From DATASD01 sp035276765 (GTDB lineage Bacteria > Patescibacteriota > Saccharimonadia > Saccharimonadales > UBA4665), in the NCBI GenBank assembly GCA_035276765.1, contig DATELH010000002.1, positions 248,001-312,000 of the forward strand: a DNA stretch of 64,000 nt. Direction: 5' to 3'. The translations under genes were made by a program, and so were the position numbers. This document shows, piece by piece, positions 1 to 9,100 of the stretch. The notes below the pieces were generated by a model. It was given only the letters and a program-made list of their open reading frames with translations. It was not told where the DNA came from and did not search any database. Position 1 is the first letter of the stretch; each line of letters starts with the position of its first letter.

Positions 1-897
1 ATAATCCAGGTGGCCGACACTATCCTCAAAAAATTTGGCGCCACGCATGACATGTACGAAGTCAAACTCAACAGCCGCAAGCTCATGGACTACATTATGG
101 GCGCGTACTTGGGCCTGAATGTCACGCAGGCGCACACTTTGGCCAAGCTGATCGACCGCATGCGCAAAATGCCGCCTGAGGAGTTCGAGGCCGAAGCCGA
201 AAGCATCTTCTCACACGGCCAGCGCGAAGAAGGTATGCACATCAAGCTAAAAGGGCTGCTCAAGATCAAAAACATCGGGCATTTGCCAGAGGCTTTACGC
301 AATCACGCCGCCGCAAAAGAACTTCAGGGCTTGCTCGACACGCTTTATGACAACGGCATCACCAACGCCGTGTTTGATATTACGCTCATGCGCGGCTTCG
401 ATTACTACACCGACGTCATCTTTGAAGTATTCGACAAGCATCCCGAAAACAACCGCTCTATGTTCGGCGGCGGCCGTTACGACGGTCTGGTCGGCCTGTT
501 TGGCGTTGAGCCAGTACCAACGGTGGGTTTTGGCATGGGCGACGTTACCTTGCAGAACTTTTTGGAGGGCCACGACCTCTTGCCAACATTGCGCTCAGAA
601 ACCGACGTTTACGTTATTCTGATCGGCGACGTCTATGGCAAAGCGCAGCGCGTTATACGCGAGTTGCGGGCCATGGGACTCAACGTGGCTGTTGATCTCA
701 CCGATCGCAAACCCGACAAACAGATCAAAACGGCCACTAAAAAGGACATTCACTATGCGCTATTCATTGGCGAAAAAGAGCTCGAAGAAGAGCTTTACAC
801 ACTTCGCAACTTGCACAGCGGCGTCGAGGAAAAGCACAGCGCCTCGCGCATTGTGAGCATCGCCAAAGATTACCGCGGCGAGGACGACGACCTGTAA
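1..897 (+). CDS. hisS: Histidyl-tRNA synthetase, C-terminal part (5' end outside window)
   Basis: Class II aminoacyl-tRNA synthetase that charges tRNA-His with histidine in the cytoplasm. The frame is open from the first base, leaving 298 residues of an enzyme usually about 420 long, so the N-terminal catalytic part is missing. Seen here: the histidine-binding stretch RGFDYYTDVIFEV, the second family signature GGGRYDGLVGLFG, motif 3 as GFGMG, and from DVYVILIGDVYGKAQ onward the alpha/beta anticodon-binding domain. The stop codon directly abuts the stop of the convergent PfkB gene, with no terminator between them. Identification is firm; the start cannot be judged. Confidence 0.95.
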   Translation: MIQVADTILKKFGATHDMYEVKLNSRKLMDYIMGAYLGLNVTQAHTLAKLIDRMRKMPPEEFEAEAESIFSHGQREEGMHIKLKGLLKIKNIGHLPEALRNHAAAKELQGLLDTLYDNGITNAVFDITLMRGFDYYTDVIFEVFDKHPENNRSMFGGGRYDGLVGLFGVEPVPTVGFGMGDVTLQNFLEGHDLLPTLRSETDVYVILIGDVYGKAQRVIRELRAMGLNVAVDLTDRKPDKQIKTATKKDIHYALFIGEKELEEELYTLRNLHSGVEEKHSASRIVSIAKDYRGEDDDL

Positions 898-1866
898 TTA
901 ACTGGCTGGCGTAAATACGTCCGGCCGCTGTGCCAAGAAGGCATCAACATCGGCGCGTGACGGCAGGGTGTCGCGCGATATTTTGAGCGCCGCCACCGCA
1001 CACGCGAACTCCAAGCTTTTGCGAAGTGCAAATCCTTCGTGGCGCGCCGCAATGAAACCGGCGTTGAATGTGTCACCCGCGCCAGCCGTGTTGTGAGGCG
1101 TTACGTGGAAGGCGGGGACGTGCACGATGTCACCATTTAGCACGCTGTAAGCACCATCGCTTGCGCACTTAACGGCGATGGTGCCTCCAGCTTTCGCGGT
1201 AAAGCGCCGCAACCCGGCTTCAACATCGCTGGCGTGCCAGAGCTCCATAAATTCACCCTGGCTCGGGAAATAATAATCGGCCCGTGCCACCAAACTCCGG
1301 ACGTTAGCTTTGTCTTCGGCTGTAGCGTTTTTGGGTACGCGGCCATGATCTACTACAATCTTGACGTTTTTTTGCTCGGCACGTTCGGCTAACTGCTCGA
1401 ACGCTGGCATAAGTTTTTTGAGTTTAAAACAGCCGCCAAGATATAAATAGTCTACGGATTCGAGCAGCGACAAAACTTTGCCCACGACCTCATCGGCATG
1501 GAGTGCTCGGTTGGCGGTGCCGGCGACAAGCATGATGGTATGGCCGTTTTCGTTTATGGCGTTCACACCAATGTTGGTTGAAACGGACGCGTCGGCGATA
1601 AGCTCGGGCGCCACGCCTTCCTCGCGCAGTTTTTGCGCCAAAAGCTGGCCAAATACATCGTTGCCCGTCTTGCCGACGAACGTCGCCGAAAGTCCAAGCT
1701 GTGTGCAGACACGAGCGAAGTTAACAGCGGATCCGCCGGGAGTCATGCCGTAGTCGCCGCCGATGGTTTCGGTTTCGGGCAAAAGTCCGTGCTCGTCGAA
1801 AGGAAAACCCGGGATGTGCACGTCCATATAAGCGCTGCCAAGTGTCAGGATGCGCGAACCGTTCAT
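898..1866 (-). CDS. PfkB-family (ribokinase-like) sugar or nucleoside kinase
   Basis: Cytoplasmic ATP-dependent kinase of the PfkB/ribokinase fold, 322 residues, a usual length. The N-terminal glycine-rich substrate region reads MTPGGSAVNFARVCTQLG and the C-terminal PfkB signature NTAGAGDTFNAGF carries the catalytic aspartate and anion hole. The substrate cannot be told from sequence: ribose, adenosine or another sugar are all possible. The start is supported by TACAAT on the minus strand (plus positions 1873-1878) ending 6 bases before the ATG, which predicts a leaderless mRNA. It is transcribed divergently from tig and runs convergently into hisS. Confidence 0.85.
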   Translation of the reverse strand: MNGSRILTLGSAYMDVHIPGFPFDEHGLLPETETIGGDYGMTPGGSAVNFARVCTQLGLSATFVGKTGNDVFGQLLAQKLREEGVAPELIADASVSTNIGVNAINENGHTIMLVAGTANRALHADEVVGKVLSLLESVDYLYLGGCFKLKKLMPAFEQLAERAEQKNVKIVVDHGRVPKNATAEDKANVRSLVARADYYFPSQGEFMELWHASDVEAGLRRFTAKAGGTIAVKCASDGAYSVLNGDIVHVPAFHVTPHNTAGAGDTFNAGFIAARHEGFALRKSLEFACAVAALKISRDTLPSRADVDAFLAQRPDVFTPAS

Positions 1867-1937
1867 GCTTGCATTGTACCATCCTGGCGTGACCCAAGGG
1901 TAGCCAAAGCCAATCCGATCTGTTACAGTAGATACTT

Positions 1938-3233
1938 ATGCAAGTATCTAAAAAGAAACTATCCGACACAAATGTCCAACTTACCATCGTGGCCGACGCT
2001 GCGTTGCTGGCGGGCGCCAAAGAGGCGACGTTGCAGCACTTTGCGCGAACCGTCAAAGTACAAGGCTTTCGCGAAGGCAAAGCGCCGCTCAACCTTGTAG
2101 AAAAACAAGTAAGTCCCGAAAGTCTGCAAACTGAATTTTTGGAACACGCTATCAATCTGCTTTATTCGCAAGCGGCAAATGAGCAAGATTTGCGCCCGGT
2201 CGCGCAGCCTCAAGTAAAAATCACCAAGTTTGCGCCATTCGAGGTGCTCGAGATTGAAGCAGAGGTAGAGGTGCTCGGCGACATCCAATTGCCCGACTAC
2301 AAAAAGCTCAAGATTACCCACAAAGCAGTCAAAGTGACCGACAAAGACGTAGACGAGGTTATTGCGCAGCTGCAAAAGCGGGAAGCCCAGAAGACGCCGG
2401 TAGAACGAGCAGCTAAAACTGGCGACGAAGTATGGATCGACTTCGCCGGCGTGGACGCCAAAACCAAAGAGCCAATCAACGGCGCCGACGGCAAAGACTA
2501 TCCGTTGATGCTCGGTAGCAATACCTTTATTCCGGGCTTTGAAGACAATGTGGTCGGCATCAAGGCTGGCGAAGAAAAGACCTTCACCATTAAGTTTCCA
2601 AAAGATTACGGCGTAAAAGCCCTCCAAAGCAAGGACGTTGCTTTTACGGTCACCGCCAAAAAAGTTGAAGAGTTAGTTGAACCCAAGACCGACGACGCAC
2701 TGGCCGCCAAGGTTGGCCCGTTCAAAACACTTGCCGAGTTAAAAGCCGACATCAAAAAGCAGCTAGCCGTCGAGCAAGAGACGCAAGCCGACCGTGAATT
2801 CGCTGACGAAATGGTGCTAGCTATCGCCAAAGATACAAAGGTGGCCATCCCTGCAGCGCTGATCGACGAGCAGCTCGACCGTATGGAGCAGGACGAAAAA
2901 CAAAACCTGCTGTACCGCGGCCAAACCTGGCAAGAACACCTAAAGGCTGAGGGCGTCACCGAAGCCGAGCATCGTGCCAAAAACAAGCCCGACGCCGAAA
3001 TGCGCGTGAAGGCCGGTTTGGTCCTCACCGAAATTGCCGACCGCGAAAAGATTACAGTCACGCCCGAGGAACTCGAGGTTCGGATGCAGTTACTGCTTGG
3101 GCAATATCCCGATCCACAAATGCAAGTCGAACTTAAAAAGCCTGAGGCTCGCCGCGAAATCGCCTCACGTATGAAGAGTGAAAAAACCCTCGACAAACTC
3201 AAAAGCTACACAGCCAAAACTAAAGCCGCATAA
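1938..3233 (+). CDS. tig: Trigger factor, ribosome-associated chaperone/prolyl isomerase
   Basis: Binds the ribosome near the exit tunnel and shields nascent chains. The protein has 431 residues, the family's normal size. The N-terminal ribosome-binding domain contains VQGFREGKAPLNLV, matching the GFRxGKxP loop that docks on uL23. The middle region (about residues 150-240) is an FKBP-like PPIase domain (DEVWIDFAG, LGSNTFIPGFEDNVVG), and the C-terminal part is the helical substrate-binding arms. TGTTACAGT at 1921-1929 is an extended -10 ending 8 bases before the ATG, and there is no Shine-Dalgarno sequence, so the transcript is probably leaderless. Confidence 0.95.
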   Translation: MQVSKKKLSDTNVQLTIVADAALLAGAKEATLQHFARTVKVQGFREGKAPLNLVEKQVSPESLQTEFLEHAINLLYSQAANEQDLRPVAQPQVKITKFAPFEVLEIEAEVEVLGDIQLPDYKKLKITHKAVKVTDKDVDEVIAQLQKREAQKTPVERAAKTGDEVWIDFAGVDAKTKEPINGADGKDYPLMLGSNTFIPGFEDNVVGIKAGEEKTFTIKFPKDYGVKALQSKDVAFTVTAKKVEELVEPKTDDALAAKVGPFKTLAELKADIKKQLAVEQETQADREFADEMVLAIAKDTKVAIPAALIDEQLDRMEQDEKQNLLYRGQTWQEHLKAEGVTEAEHRAKNKPDAEMRVKAGLVLTEIADREKITVTPEELEVRMQLLLGQYPDPQMQVELKKPEARREIASRMKSEKTLDKLKSYTAKTKAA

Positions 3234-3317
3234 GCGTTTGTCGGTAACAGCGCGATAAATATCGCTTGCAAGTTTCCTGAGCAGGTGGTATAAATGCATA
3301 TCCACGGAGGAAACGAC

Positions 3318-3584
3318 ATGTTTGAATTGGATGAACACGCATTTGACCACGAGCAACCAATAGGTCCGCCAGAAGTCCAGGAAAAGAATGTGCTGAGTTT
3401 ATATCAGTACTATGCCGCCCGTGATGCCGGTTTTCGTGCCCTTGCCGCGATAACTATGGCACAGTGGGCCCGCGAAAGCAGTCGCTTGGCGCATCAGGAT
3501 GCATATCTTCACCTGCACAATTTGGCAGACGTCCTACAGCTTCCACGACCGCCGTTTGAAGCGCCGCGGGCAGATGTAGCCTAA
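3318..3584 (+). CDS. Small hypothetical protein, 88 residues
   Basis: Not recognised. It is a mainly helical, acidic-then-alanine-rich protein (ENVLSLYQYYAARDAGFRAL, then AQWARESSRLAHQDAYLHLH) without signal peptide or membrane segment. The ATG at 3318 is preferred because GGAGG at 3306-3310 sits at proper Shine-Dalgarno distance; an in-frame ATG at 3294 lies too close to the likely -10 TATAAA at 3288-3293. It lies between tig and another unknown gene on the same strand, each with its own promoter, so no joint function is implied. Confidence 0.6.
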   Translation: MFELDEHAFDHEQPIGPPEVQEKNVLSLYQYYAARDAGFRALAAITMAQWARESSRLAHQDAYLHLHNLADVLQLPRPPFEAPRADVA

Positions 3585-3632
3585 AAAGGGCCATCGACTT
3601 CGCTCGCAAGCTGTGTTACAGTAGGGCACTTA

Positions 3633-4301
3633 ATGAGCAGTCCTAATTTTCCTCATGACGACTCAGCCTTTGAAGATATTGTATCTCGCTTGCACGAGCC
3701 AACGGGGCAGCTCGAACCTACTCCCGAATCTCCCATAACTTCCTGGACGCAGCCCTCTCCCCTAGGGCAAGAAGCGTGCTTGCAACTCGCAGACCAGTCG
3801 CTGTACCTCAGGGTGCCACTTATCGACACAGTCGAGCAGGAGCAGTTACTCGGTGAAGACCACCATAAGTTTCCGCAGTTTGACCGCATCGAAGGGCTTG
3901 CTGGATTTGTTCTCACCCAAAGAAGCGGGAAACCTATGGCCGAAGCAGTGCTCGTGCCTCCTGAAGATCACAAACCGCAGGCGTTTCTTGAGCGTTGCCA
4001 GAACGCTATTAAGCCAACAAGCGGCTTTATACCGGGCGGTCAGGATGTTTTAACGCCACGGGCTTTTAATGCATTGCGAGCTTCGAACACGCTTTTCGGC
4101 ACGTGTGTGGCCCAAGTGACAAATCATCATTACCACGACTCAAAATCTTTTTTGGCGCTCTATGTGCCAGAAGTATATATCCATGAGCAAGTGTTGCCGC
4201 AGAATATGGGCGTTTCCGAAACGCCGCTTGCGTACGCAACCAAGCTCTCCGCTTCTACTTTTCATTGGCTGTCATATACCTTGCTGGCACGGGAAATGTG
4301 A
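3633..4301 (+). CDS. Hypothetical protein, 222 residues
   Basis: Not recognised. No membrane segment or catalytic signature is visible. The N-terminal 45 residues are acidic and proline-rich (probably disordered), followed by a mixed alpha/beta globular region. TGTTACAGT-like sequence (TACAGT 3617-3622) lies 10 bases before the ATG and shares TGTTACAGTAG with the tig promoter; no Shine-Dalgarno sequence is present. The stop codon lies just before the CIRCE-controlled clpP promoter. Codon use is like that of neighbouring core genes, so it is probably a lineage-specific resident gene. Confidence 0.6.
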   Translation: MSSPNFPHDDSAFEDIVSRLHEPTGQLEPTPESPITSWTQPSPLGQEACLQLADQSLYLRVPLIDTVEQEQLLGEDHHKFPQFDRIEGLAGFVLTQRSGKPMAEAVLVPPEDHKPQAFLERCQNAIKPTSGFIPGGQDVLTPRAFNALRASNTLFGTCVAQVTNHHYHDSKSFLALYVPEVYIHEQVLPQNMGVSETPLAYATKLSASTFHWLSYTLLAREM

Positions 4302-4308
4302 GACAGAA

Positions 4309-4346
4309 CTAGCACTCTTGACTCGTGAGTGCTAACTTCGTATCAT
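4309..4346 (+). promoter_or_regulatory. CIRCE operator overlapping the clpP promoter
   Basis: Inverted repeat TAGCACTC-N9-GAGTGCTAA at 4310-4335, matching the CIRCE consensus (TTAGCACTC-N9-GAGTGCTAA) except for the first base. The spacer holds the -35 element TTGACT (4318-4323), followed after 17 bases by -10 TATCAT (4341-4346). HrcA bound to CIRCE would cover the -35 box, so repression with heat or stress induction is expected. HrcA itself is not encoded in the window. Confidence 0.93.
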
Positions 4347-4369
4347 AGGACAGTAACGAGGAGATACCT

Positions 4370-4981
4370 ATGCAAACAACTGCTCAAGTACTTGTGCCAA
4401 CAGTAGTCGAAAACGAAGGCCGCTATGAGCGCGCCTACGATATTTACTCGCGCCTTCTAAAAGACCGCATCATTTTCTTAGGCCAAGACGTGAACGAAGC
4501 CACGGCCAACATCGTGGTTGCACAGCTATTATTCCTACAGGCCGAAGACCCCAAAAAAGATATTTACTTTTACATCAACAGCCCCGGTGGCAGCGTGTAC
4601 GACGCCATGGCTATTTACGATACCATGCAGTACATCACGAACGACGTGCAGACCGTCGGCATCGGCATCCAAGCTTCGGCAGCGGCATTTCTGCTAAGCT
4701 CGGGCACCAAAGGCAAGCGGTTTATTTTGCCGAACTCAACAGTGATGATCCACCAGCCATCCAGCGGCACGCGTGGTAAGGTGACCGACCAGGAGATCGA
4801 CTTGCGCGAATCCTTGCGCGTCAAAAAGCTTCTCGAAAGTATCATGGCAGGAAACACTGGCCAAAAGATTGAAAAAATCCACGAAGACATGGAGCGCGAC
4901 AAGTGGTTGAGCGCTGAAGAAGCAAAGAAGTACGGGATTGTTGACGGCATTATTACCTCGCCGCCAAAGCCTGCATCTTAA
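4370..4981 (+). CDS. clpP: ATP-dependent Clp protease proteolytic subunit
   Basis: Serine protease that forms the tetradecameric barrel of ClpXP/ClpCP. The protein has 203 residues, standard length. The catalytic serine is in GIQASAAAFLLSSG and the histidine in STVMIHQPSSG; the handle-region aspartate follows further on, and YFYINSPGGSVYDAMAIYD forms the oxyanion-loop region. AGGAGAT at 4359-4365 is a good ribosome site. Expression should be under HrcA control through the CIRCE element in its promoter. It is a single-gene unit: the next gene has its own -10. Confidence 0.96.
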   Translation: MQTTAQVLVPTVVENEGRYERAYDIYSRLLKDRIIFLGQDVNEATANIVVAQLLFLQAEDPKKDIYFYINSPGGSVYDAMAIYDTMQYITNDVQTVGIGIQASAAAFLLSSGTKGKRFILPNSTVMIHQPSSGTRGKVTDQEIDLRESLRVKKLLESIMAGNTGQKIEKIHEDMERDKWLSAEEAKKYGIVDGIITSPPKPAS

Positions 4982-5031
4982 CTTTTTAAAAACTGTTCGC
5001 AATATACACCTGGTGGGCGTATAGTCCATGT

Positions 5032-5595
5032 ATGGAAGTCTATTACAGCCGTCTGCACACGCTCTCTTCAGTGTTTTTGCAGACGGCTGTTAGTATTCGG
5101 CGCGAAGTCACGCCACAGCCGCACGACGCATTTGATTTGGAGAGTGCTGAAATGGAGCGCATCCGTACCGAGTTTACACAGAAATCCCCACGGCAAGGTG
5201 TGGGCTACGTCGCCACGGCAAATGTGCCAAACCTGGCTGGACCGAGGATTGGCTACGCATATGCTCATGAGTTACAAACAAGGCGTTTTTTCAGCCGGCA
5301 ACGGTTCGTGGAGGTCGGTGGTATTTGCGTTCGTCACACTTATCGTGGCGCTGATGTTGCGTTGGGGCTCGCCCATCATCTTTTTGAATCATTCGATGAA
5401 GACTTGCCGCTCACCAACGCCGAAGAGACCATGCCGCCGCTGTTAAGTGGAGCACTTGACGACTCGCAAGACGCTGGTAGCTTGATGTACGATCACATTC
5501 CGCGGACAGTTGGTGAGGCGCGAGAGGCGGTTGAAAAGGCACTGATACGCGCCGCCGAGCAGCCGGCTGCAGGTGACTCGTGGGGCGGTTGGTAG
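5032..5595 (+). CDS. GNAT-like acetyltransferase, divergent (tentative)
   Basis: 187 residues without membrane segments. The region EVGGICVRHTYRGADVALGL followed by AHHLFESF resembles GNAT motif A, where a beta strand is followed by the R/Q-x-x-G-x-G/A acetyl-CoA pyrophosphate loop. The loop here reads RGADVA, so one conserved glycine is replaced and activity is uncertain. TATAGT (5020-5025) ends 6 bases before the ATG and no Shine-Dalgarno sequence exists, again suggesting a leaderless transcript. The next small gene starts 3 bases after the stop and may be related in origin. Confidence 0.5.
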   Translation: MEVYYSRLHTLSSVFLQTAVSIRREVTPQPHDAFDLESAEMERIRTEFTQKSPRQGVGYVATANVPNLAGPRIGYAYAHELQTRRFFSRQRFVEVGGICVRHTYRGADVALGLAHHLFESFDEDLPLTNAEETMPPLLSGALDDSQDAGSLMYDHIPRTVGEAREAVEKALIRAAEQPAAGDSWGGW

Positions 5596-5598
5596 GTC

Positions 5599-5964
5599 AT
5601 GGCTGTTTTTGTACGATACGACACGCCGCGCGGCCCGGTGATGGCAGAAACCCTTACGAACTGGAAGAAGACGCTGGCGGAAATCGACCCGATCCGAGAG
5701 GTTTTGCGCGACGCATATGTGGCAGAGCTCGCTCAAAAACTTGACATTATTGGTAAGGCACCGCTCGACAAGCACTATAGTCCGAGCAACCACGAAGCGC
5801 GCAAACGTTTTGTTGAGGTGACGAAAGACATTCATGACCGCGGGTCGCGGATTACTGTCCTGAGAGACCCGCGCCAACCAGGTAAACTTCTCGGATTTTC
5901 CAAGCTCGGCCCGGCATCGTGCTGTAATTCTGTAAGCAAAGTTTTTAATACGGCTACGGGCTAA
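5599..5964 (+). CDS. Hypothetical protein, possible N-terminal GNAT remnant
   Basis: 121 residues. The layout (long N-terminal helices, then RITVLRDPRQPGKLLGFSKL) resembles the first half of a GNAT acetyltransferase, up to the strand before the acetyl-CoA loop. The sequence then stops after a low-identity tail (GPASCCNSVSKVFNTATG), so motif A is missing. This could be a truncated gene, or a small protein of its own. It follows the preceding GNAT-like gene at a 3-base spacing, so the two are probably cotranscribed. The assignment rests on weak resemblance only. Confidence 0.4.
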   Translation: MAVFVRYDTPRGPVMAETLTNWKKTLAEIDPIREVLRDAYVAELAQKLDIIGKAPLDKHYSPSNHEARKRFVEVTKDIHDRGSRITVLRDPRQPGKLLGFSKLGPASCCNSVSKVFNTATG

Positions 5965-5976
5965 ATTAAAATAATC

Positions 5977-6147
5977 TTGACATTTACCCCAAACTCCTGC
6001 AAACTTTAGCCTAAGAAGTAGTGTAAGCTGGGCAGTGCTGTAGTTGGTTAACAAACTGTTGCACCAAAAACACCAACTTAGGGAACCTTCGCGCGAACCA
6101 AAAACCCAAAAAGTTATCAGCCTAAAATAAGGGGAAGTGCTGTATAT
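5977..6147 (+). promoter_or_regulatory. rpoB promoter region and structured 5' leader
   Basis: A consensus -35 TTGACA lies at 5977-5982, but the -10 is unclear (candidates CAAACT at 6000-6005 or TTTAGC nearby). The following stretch of about 140 bases has no open reading frame. It contains complementary segments GTTGGT/ACCAAC (about 6036-6079) and a self-complementary TTCGCGCGAA near 6089. A structured leader is plausible; its role is unknown. AAGGGGAA at 6128-6135 is a rather distant Shine-Dalgarno candidate. Confidence 0.45.
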
Positions 6148-9100
6148 ATGGCGAAAAGTACCATTACCGACGATAAAAAAGCCGGCAAGCGGGTCTATTT
6201 CACGAAGCACGACGATGCCATCGACCTACCAAACCTGGTAGATCACCAAAACAAGTCATTCCAATGGTTTGTTGAGGAAGGCCTTGGCGAGTTGCTTGCT
6301 GAAATTAGCCCAATTGACGACTACACCGGCGCAAAGTTGTCTTTGCGTTTCAAAGATTACCACTTTGAAGATCCAAAGATGAGCGAATACGACGCCCGCG
6401 AAAACAACATCTCGTACGAGGCGCCGCTTAAAGCTGTCGTTGAACTGACCAATAAAGTCACCGGCGAAGTCAAAGAACAGGAAATTTACCTGGGTGACTT
6501 CCCGTGGATGACTAAGCGCGGAACCTTTGTGATTAACGGTGCTGAGCGCGTAGTCGTTTCACAGCTAATTCGCTCGGCCGGCGTGTTCTTTACTGCTGAC
6601 CAGCACGGCGCAACTAGCCTTTACGGCGCCAAGGTTATCCCTGGCCGTGGTGCATGGCTTGAGTTCGAGACTGCTGCATCTGGTGCACTATACGTTAAGA
6701 TCGACCGCAAGCGTAAAATTGCTGTCACCACCTTGCTGCGCGCACTTGGCATGACCGAAGCGCAAATGAAGGACGCCTTCAAACACGTTGACACGGGCAA
6801 AGTAAACCACTTGCAAGTCACTATTGAAAAAGACCCGACACGTGGCGCCAACGACGCACTAATCGAAGTCTACCGCCGTTTGCGCCCCGGCGATTTGGCT
6901 ACCGTGGACAACGCGCGCAGCCTTATCGAAAACATGTTCTACAACTTTAAACGTTTTGACTTCAGCCGCGTTGGCCGCTACAAGATCAACAAACGCCTGA
7001 ACCTTGACGTACCAAACACCGTTGAGAACCGCGTGATGCGCCTCGAAGACTTGATCGCCATTGTTGCTGAACTAATCCGCCTCAACAATACCCAAGAGCC
7101 TGCCGACGACATCGACAGCTTGGCCAACCGCCGCGTTAAGCGGGTTGGCGAATTGGTACAACGGCAATTCCGCATCGGCCTGCTTCGCATGGAGCGCAAC
7201 ACCAAAGACCGCATGTCAATGTCCGAAATCGAAGCTGTCACTCCCGGCCAGCTCATTAACGCACGCCCAGTAGTCGCTGCTGTCCGCGAGTTCTTCGCCA
7301 GCTCGCAGCTGTCGCAGTTCATGGATCAGATTAACCCACTTTCTGAACTTGCTTCTAAGCGTCGCCTGAGCTCGATGGGCCCGGGCGGTCTGAGCCGCGA
7401 ACGCGCCGGTTTCGAAGTTCGCGACGCGCACGCCACACACTACGGCCGCATTTGCGCGGTTGAAACTCCCGAGGGCGCCAACATTGGTTTGGTGCTGAAC
7501 CTCGCAAACTATGCGCGCATCAACGACTTCGGCTTTGTGGAAACCCCTTACCGCAAAGTCGTGAACGCCGCAACCGCCAAGGACATCGTCGGCCATACTG
7601 CCGCTATTGACTTCGAAGACAAAGATGGCAAAGTTATCGTAAAAGCCGGCAGTAAAATCACCGAAGCGGATACTAAAAAACTTGCCGCTGTTGATCGCGC
7701 AACATGGCCGGTCAAAGCCAAGGTTACGAGCGAAATCGTATGGCTGGACGCCTCGGGCGAAGAATCATCAGTTATTGCCGGTGCCGGTAACGAAATCGAC
7801 GAAGACGGCTACTTTGTTGCCGACCGCGTCAGCGCTCGCATGCACCTTAAATCCGGTGAAGTCGACGCCAACGAAGTTACTTACATGGACGCAGCCCGTA
7901 ACCAGATCATTGGTTCATCGGCCGGTTTGATTCCGTTCATCGAGAAGAACTACGTATACCGCTCGCTCATGGGTAGTAACCAGCAGCGCCAGGCGGTGCC
8001 ACTTATCCAGCCAAAAGCTCCTACAGTGGGAACCGGCTTGGAAGCTTCGGTGGCCCGCAACACTGGTCAGGTAACATTGGCCGAAGCCGATGGCGAGGTC
8101 ATTAAGGCCGAAGGTACCGAAGTGCTTGTTAAGTATGCCGAAGGTACTGTTAAATACGAACCGCAGCACTTTATCCGCAGCAACGAAGGCACCTCGATCA
8201 ACCAAAAAATTGTTGTTAACTCTGGTGACAAAGTTAAAAAGGGTGACGTATTGGTTGAAGGTATGTCGATCCAAAACGGCGAACTCGCCCTCGGTAAAGA
8301 CCTCGTGGTGGCGTTCATGCCATGGAGCGGTTACAACTTTGAAGATGCCATCATCATCAGCCGCAAATTGGTTGAAAACGATACGCTTACCTCTGTGCAC
8401 ATTGTTGACTTTATGATTGAGGTCCGCGAAACCAAACTGGGGCCGGAAATCGTCACCCGCGACATCCCGAACGTTTCCGAAGACGCACTGCGTCATCTGG
8501 ACGACGACGGTATTGTGCGCATCGGCGCCGAAGTGCACCCAGGTGACATCCTGGTTGGTAAAATTACGCCAAAGGGTGAGCAAGAACTCAGCAGCGAAGA
8601 GCGCCTGCTGCGCGCCATCTTCGGTGAAAAAGCCAAAGAAGTCCGCGACACCAGCCAACGCATGAGCAACGGCAAACACGGTAAAGTGGTTGGCGTTAAA
8701 ATCTTCAGCCGCGAAAACGGTCACGAATTGAAAGCTGGCGTGCTGATGCAAATCCAGGTGTTTGTTGCCCAAATGCGCAAGATCGCCGTTGGTGACAAGC
8801 TTGGTGGCCGTCACGGTAACAAGGGTGTTATTGCCCGCATCATGCCCGCCGAAGACATGCCGTTTATGGCAGACGGTACTCCGGTAGACATCGTCTTGAA
8901 CCCGCTCGGTGTGCCATCCCGTATGAACATCGGCCAGTTGTTCGAGACGCACCTCGGCATGGCTGCACGCGCCCTTGGTTACAAGGTTGCCAGCCCATCA
9001 TTCAACGGTGTGTCGGCCGAAAAAATCCAAGAGCTCCTAAAAGAAGCCGGCTTGCCCGAAGACGGCAAACAACAGCTGTACGACGGCCGCACCGGTGAAG

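Noticed and set aside
7915..8952. 345-codon open frame on the minus strand inside rpoB
   Set aside because: It is antisense to the most conserved part of rpoB, has a His/Val/Phe-rich composition caused by the complementary codons, and has no promoter or ribosome site.
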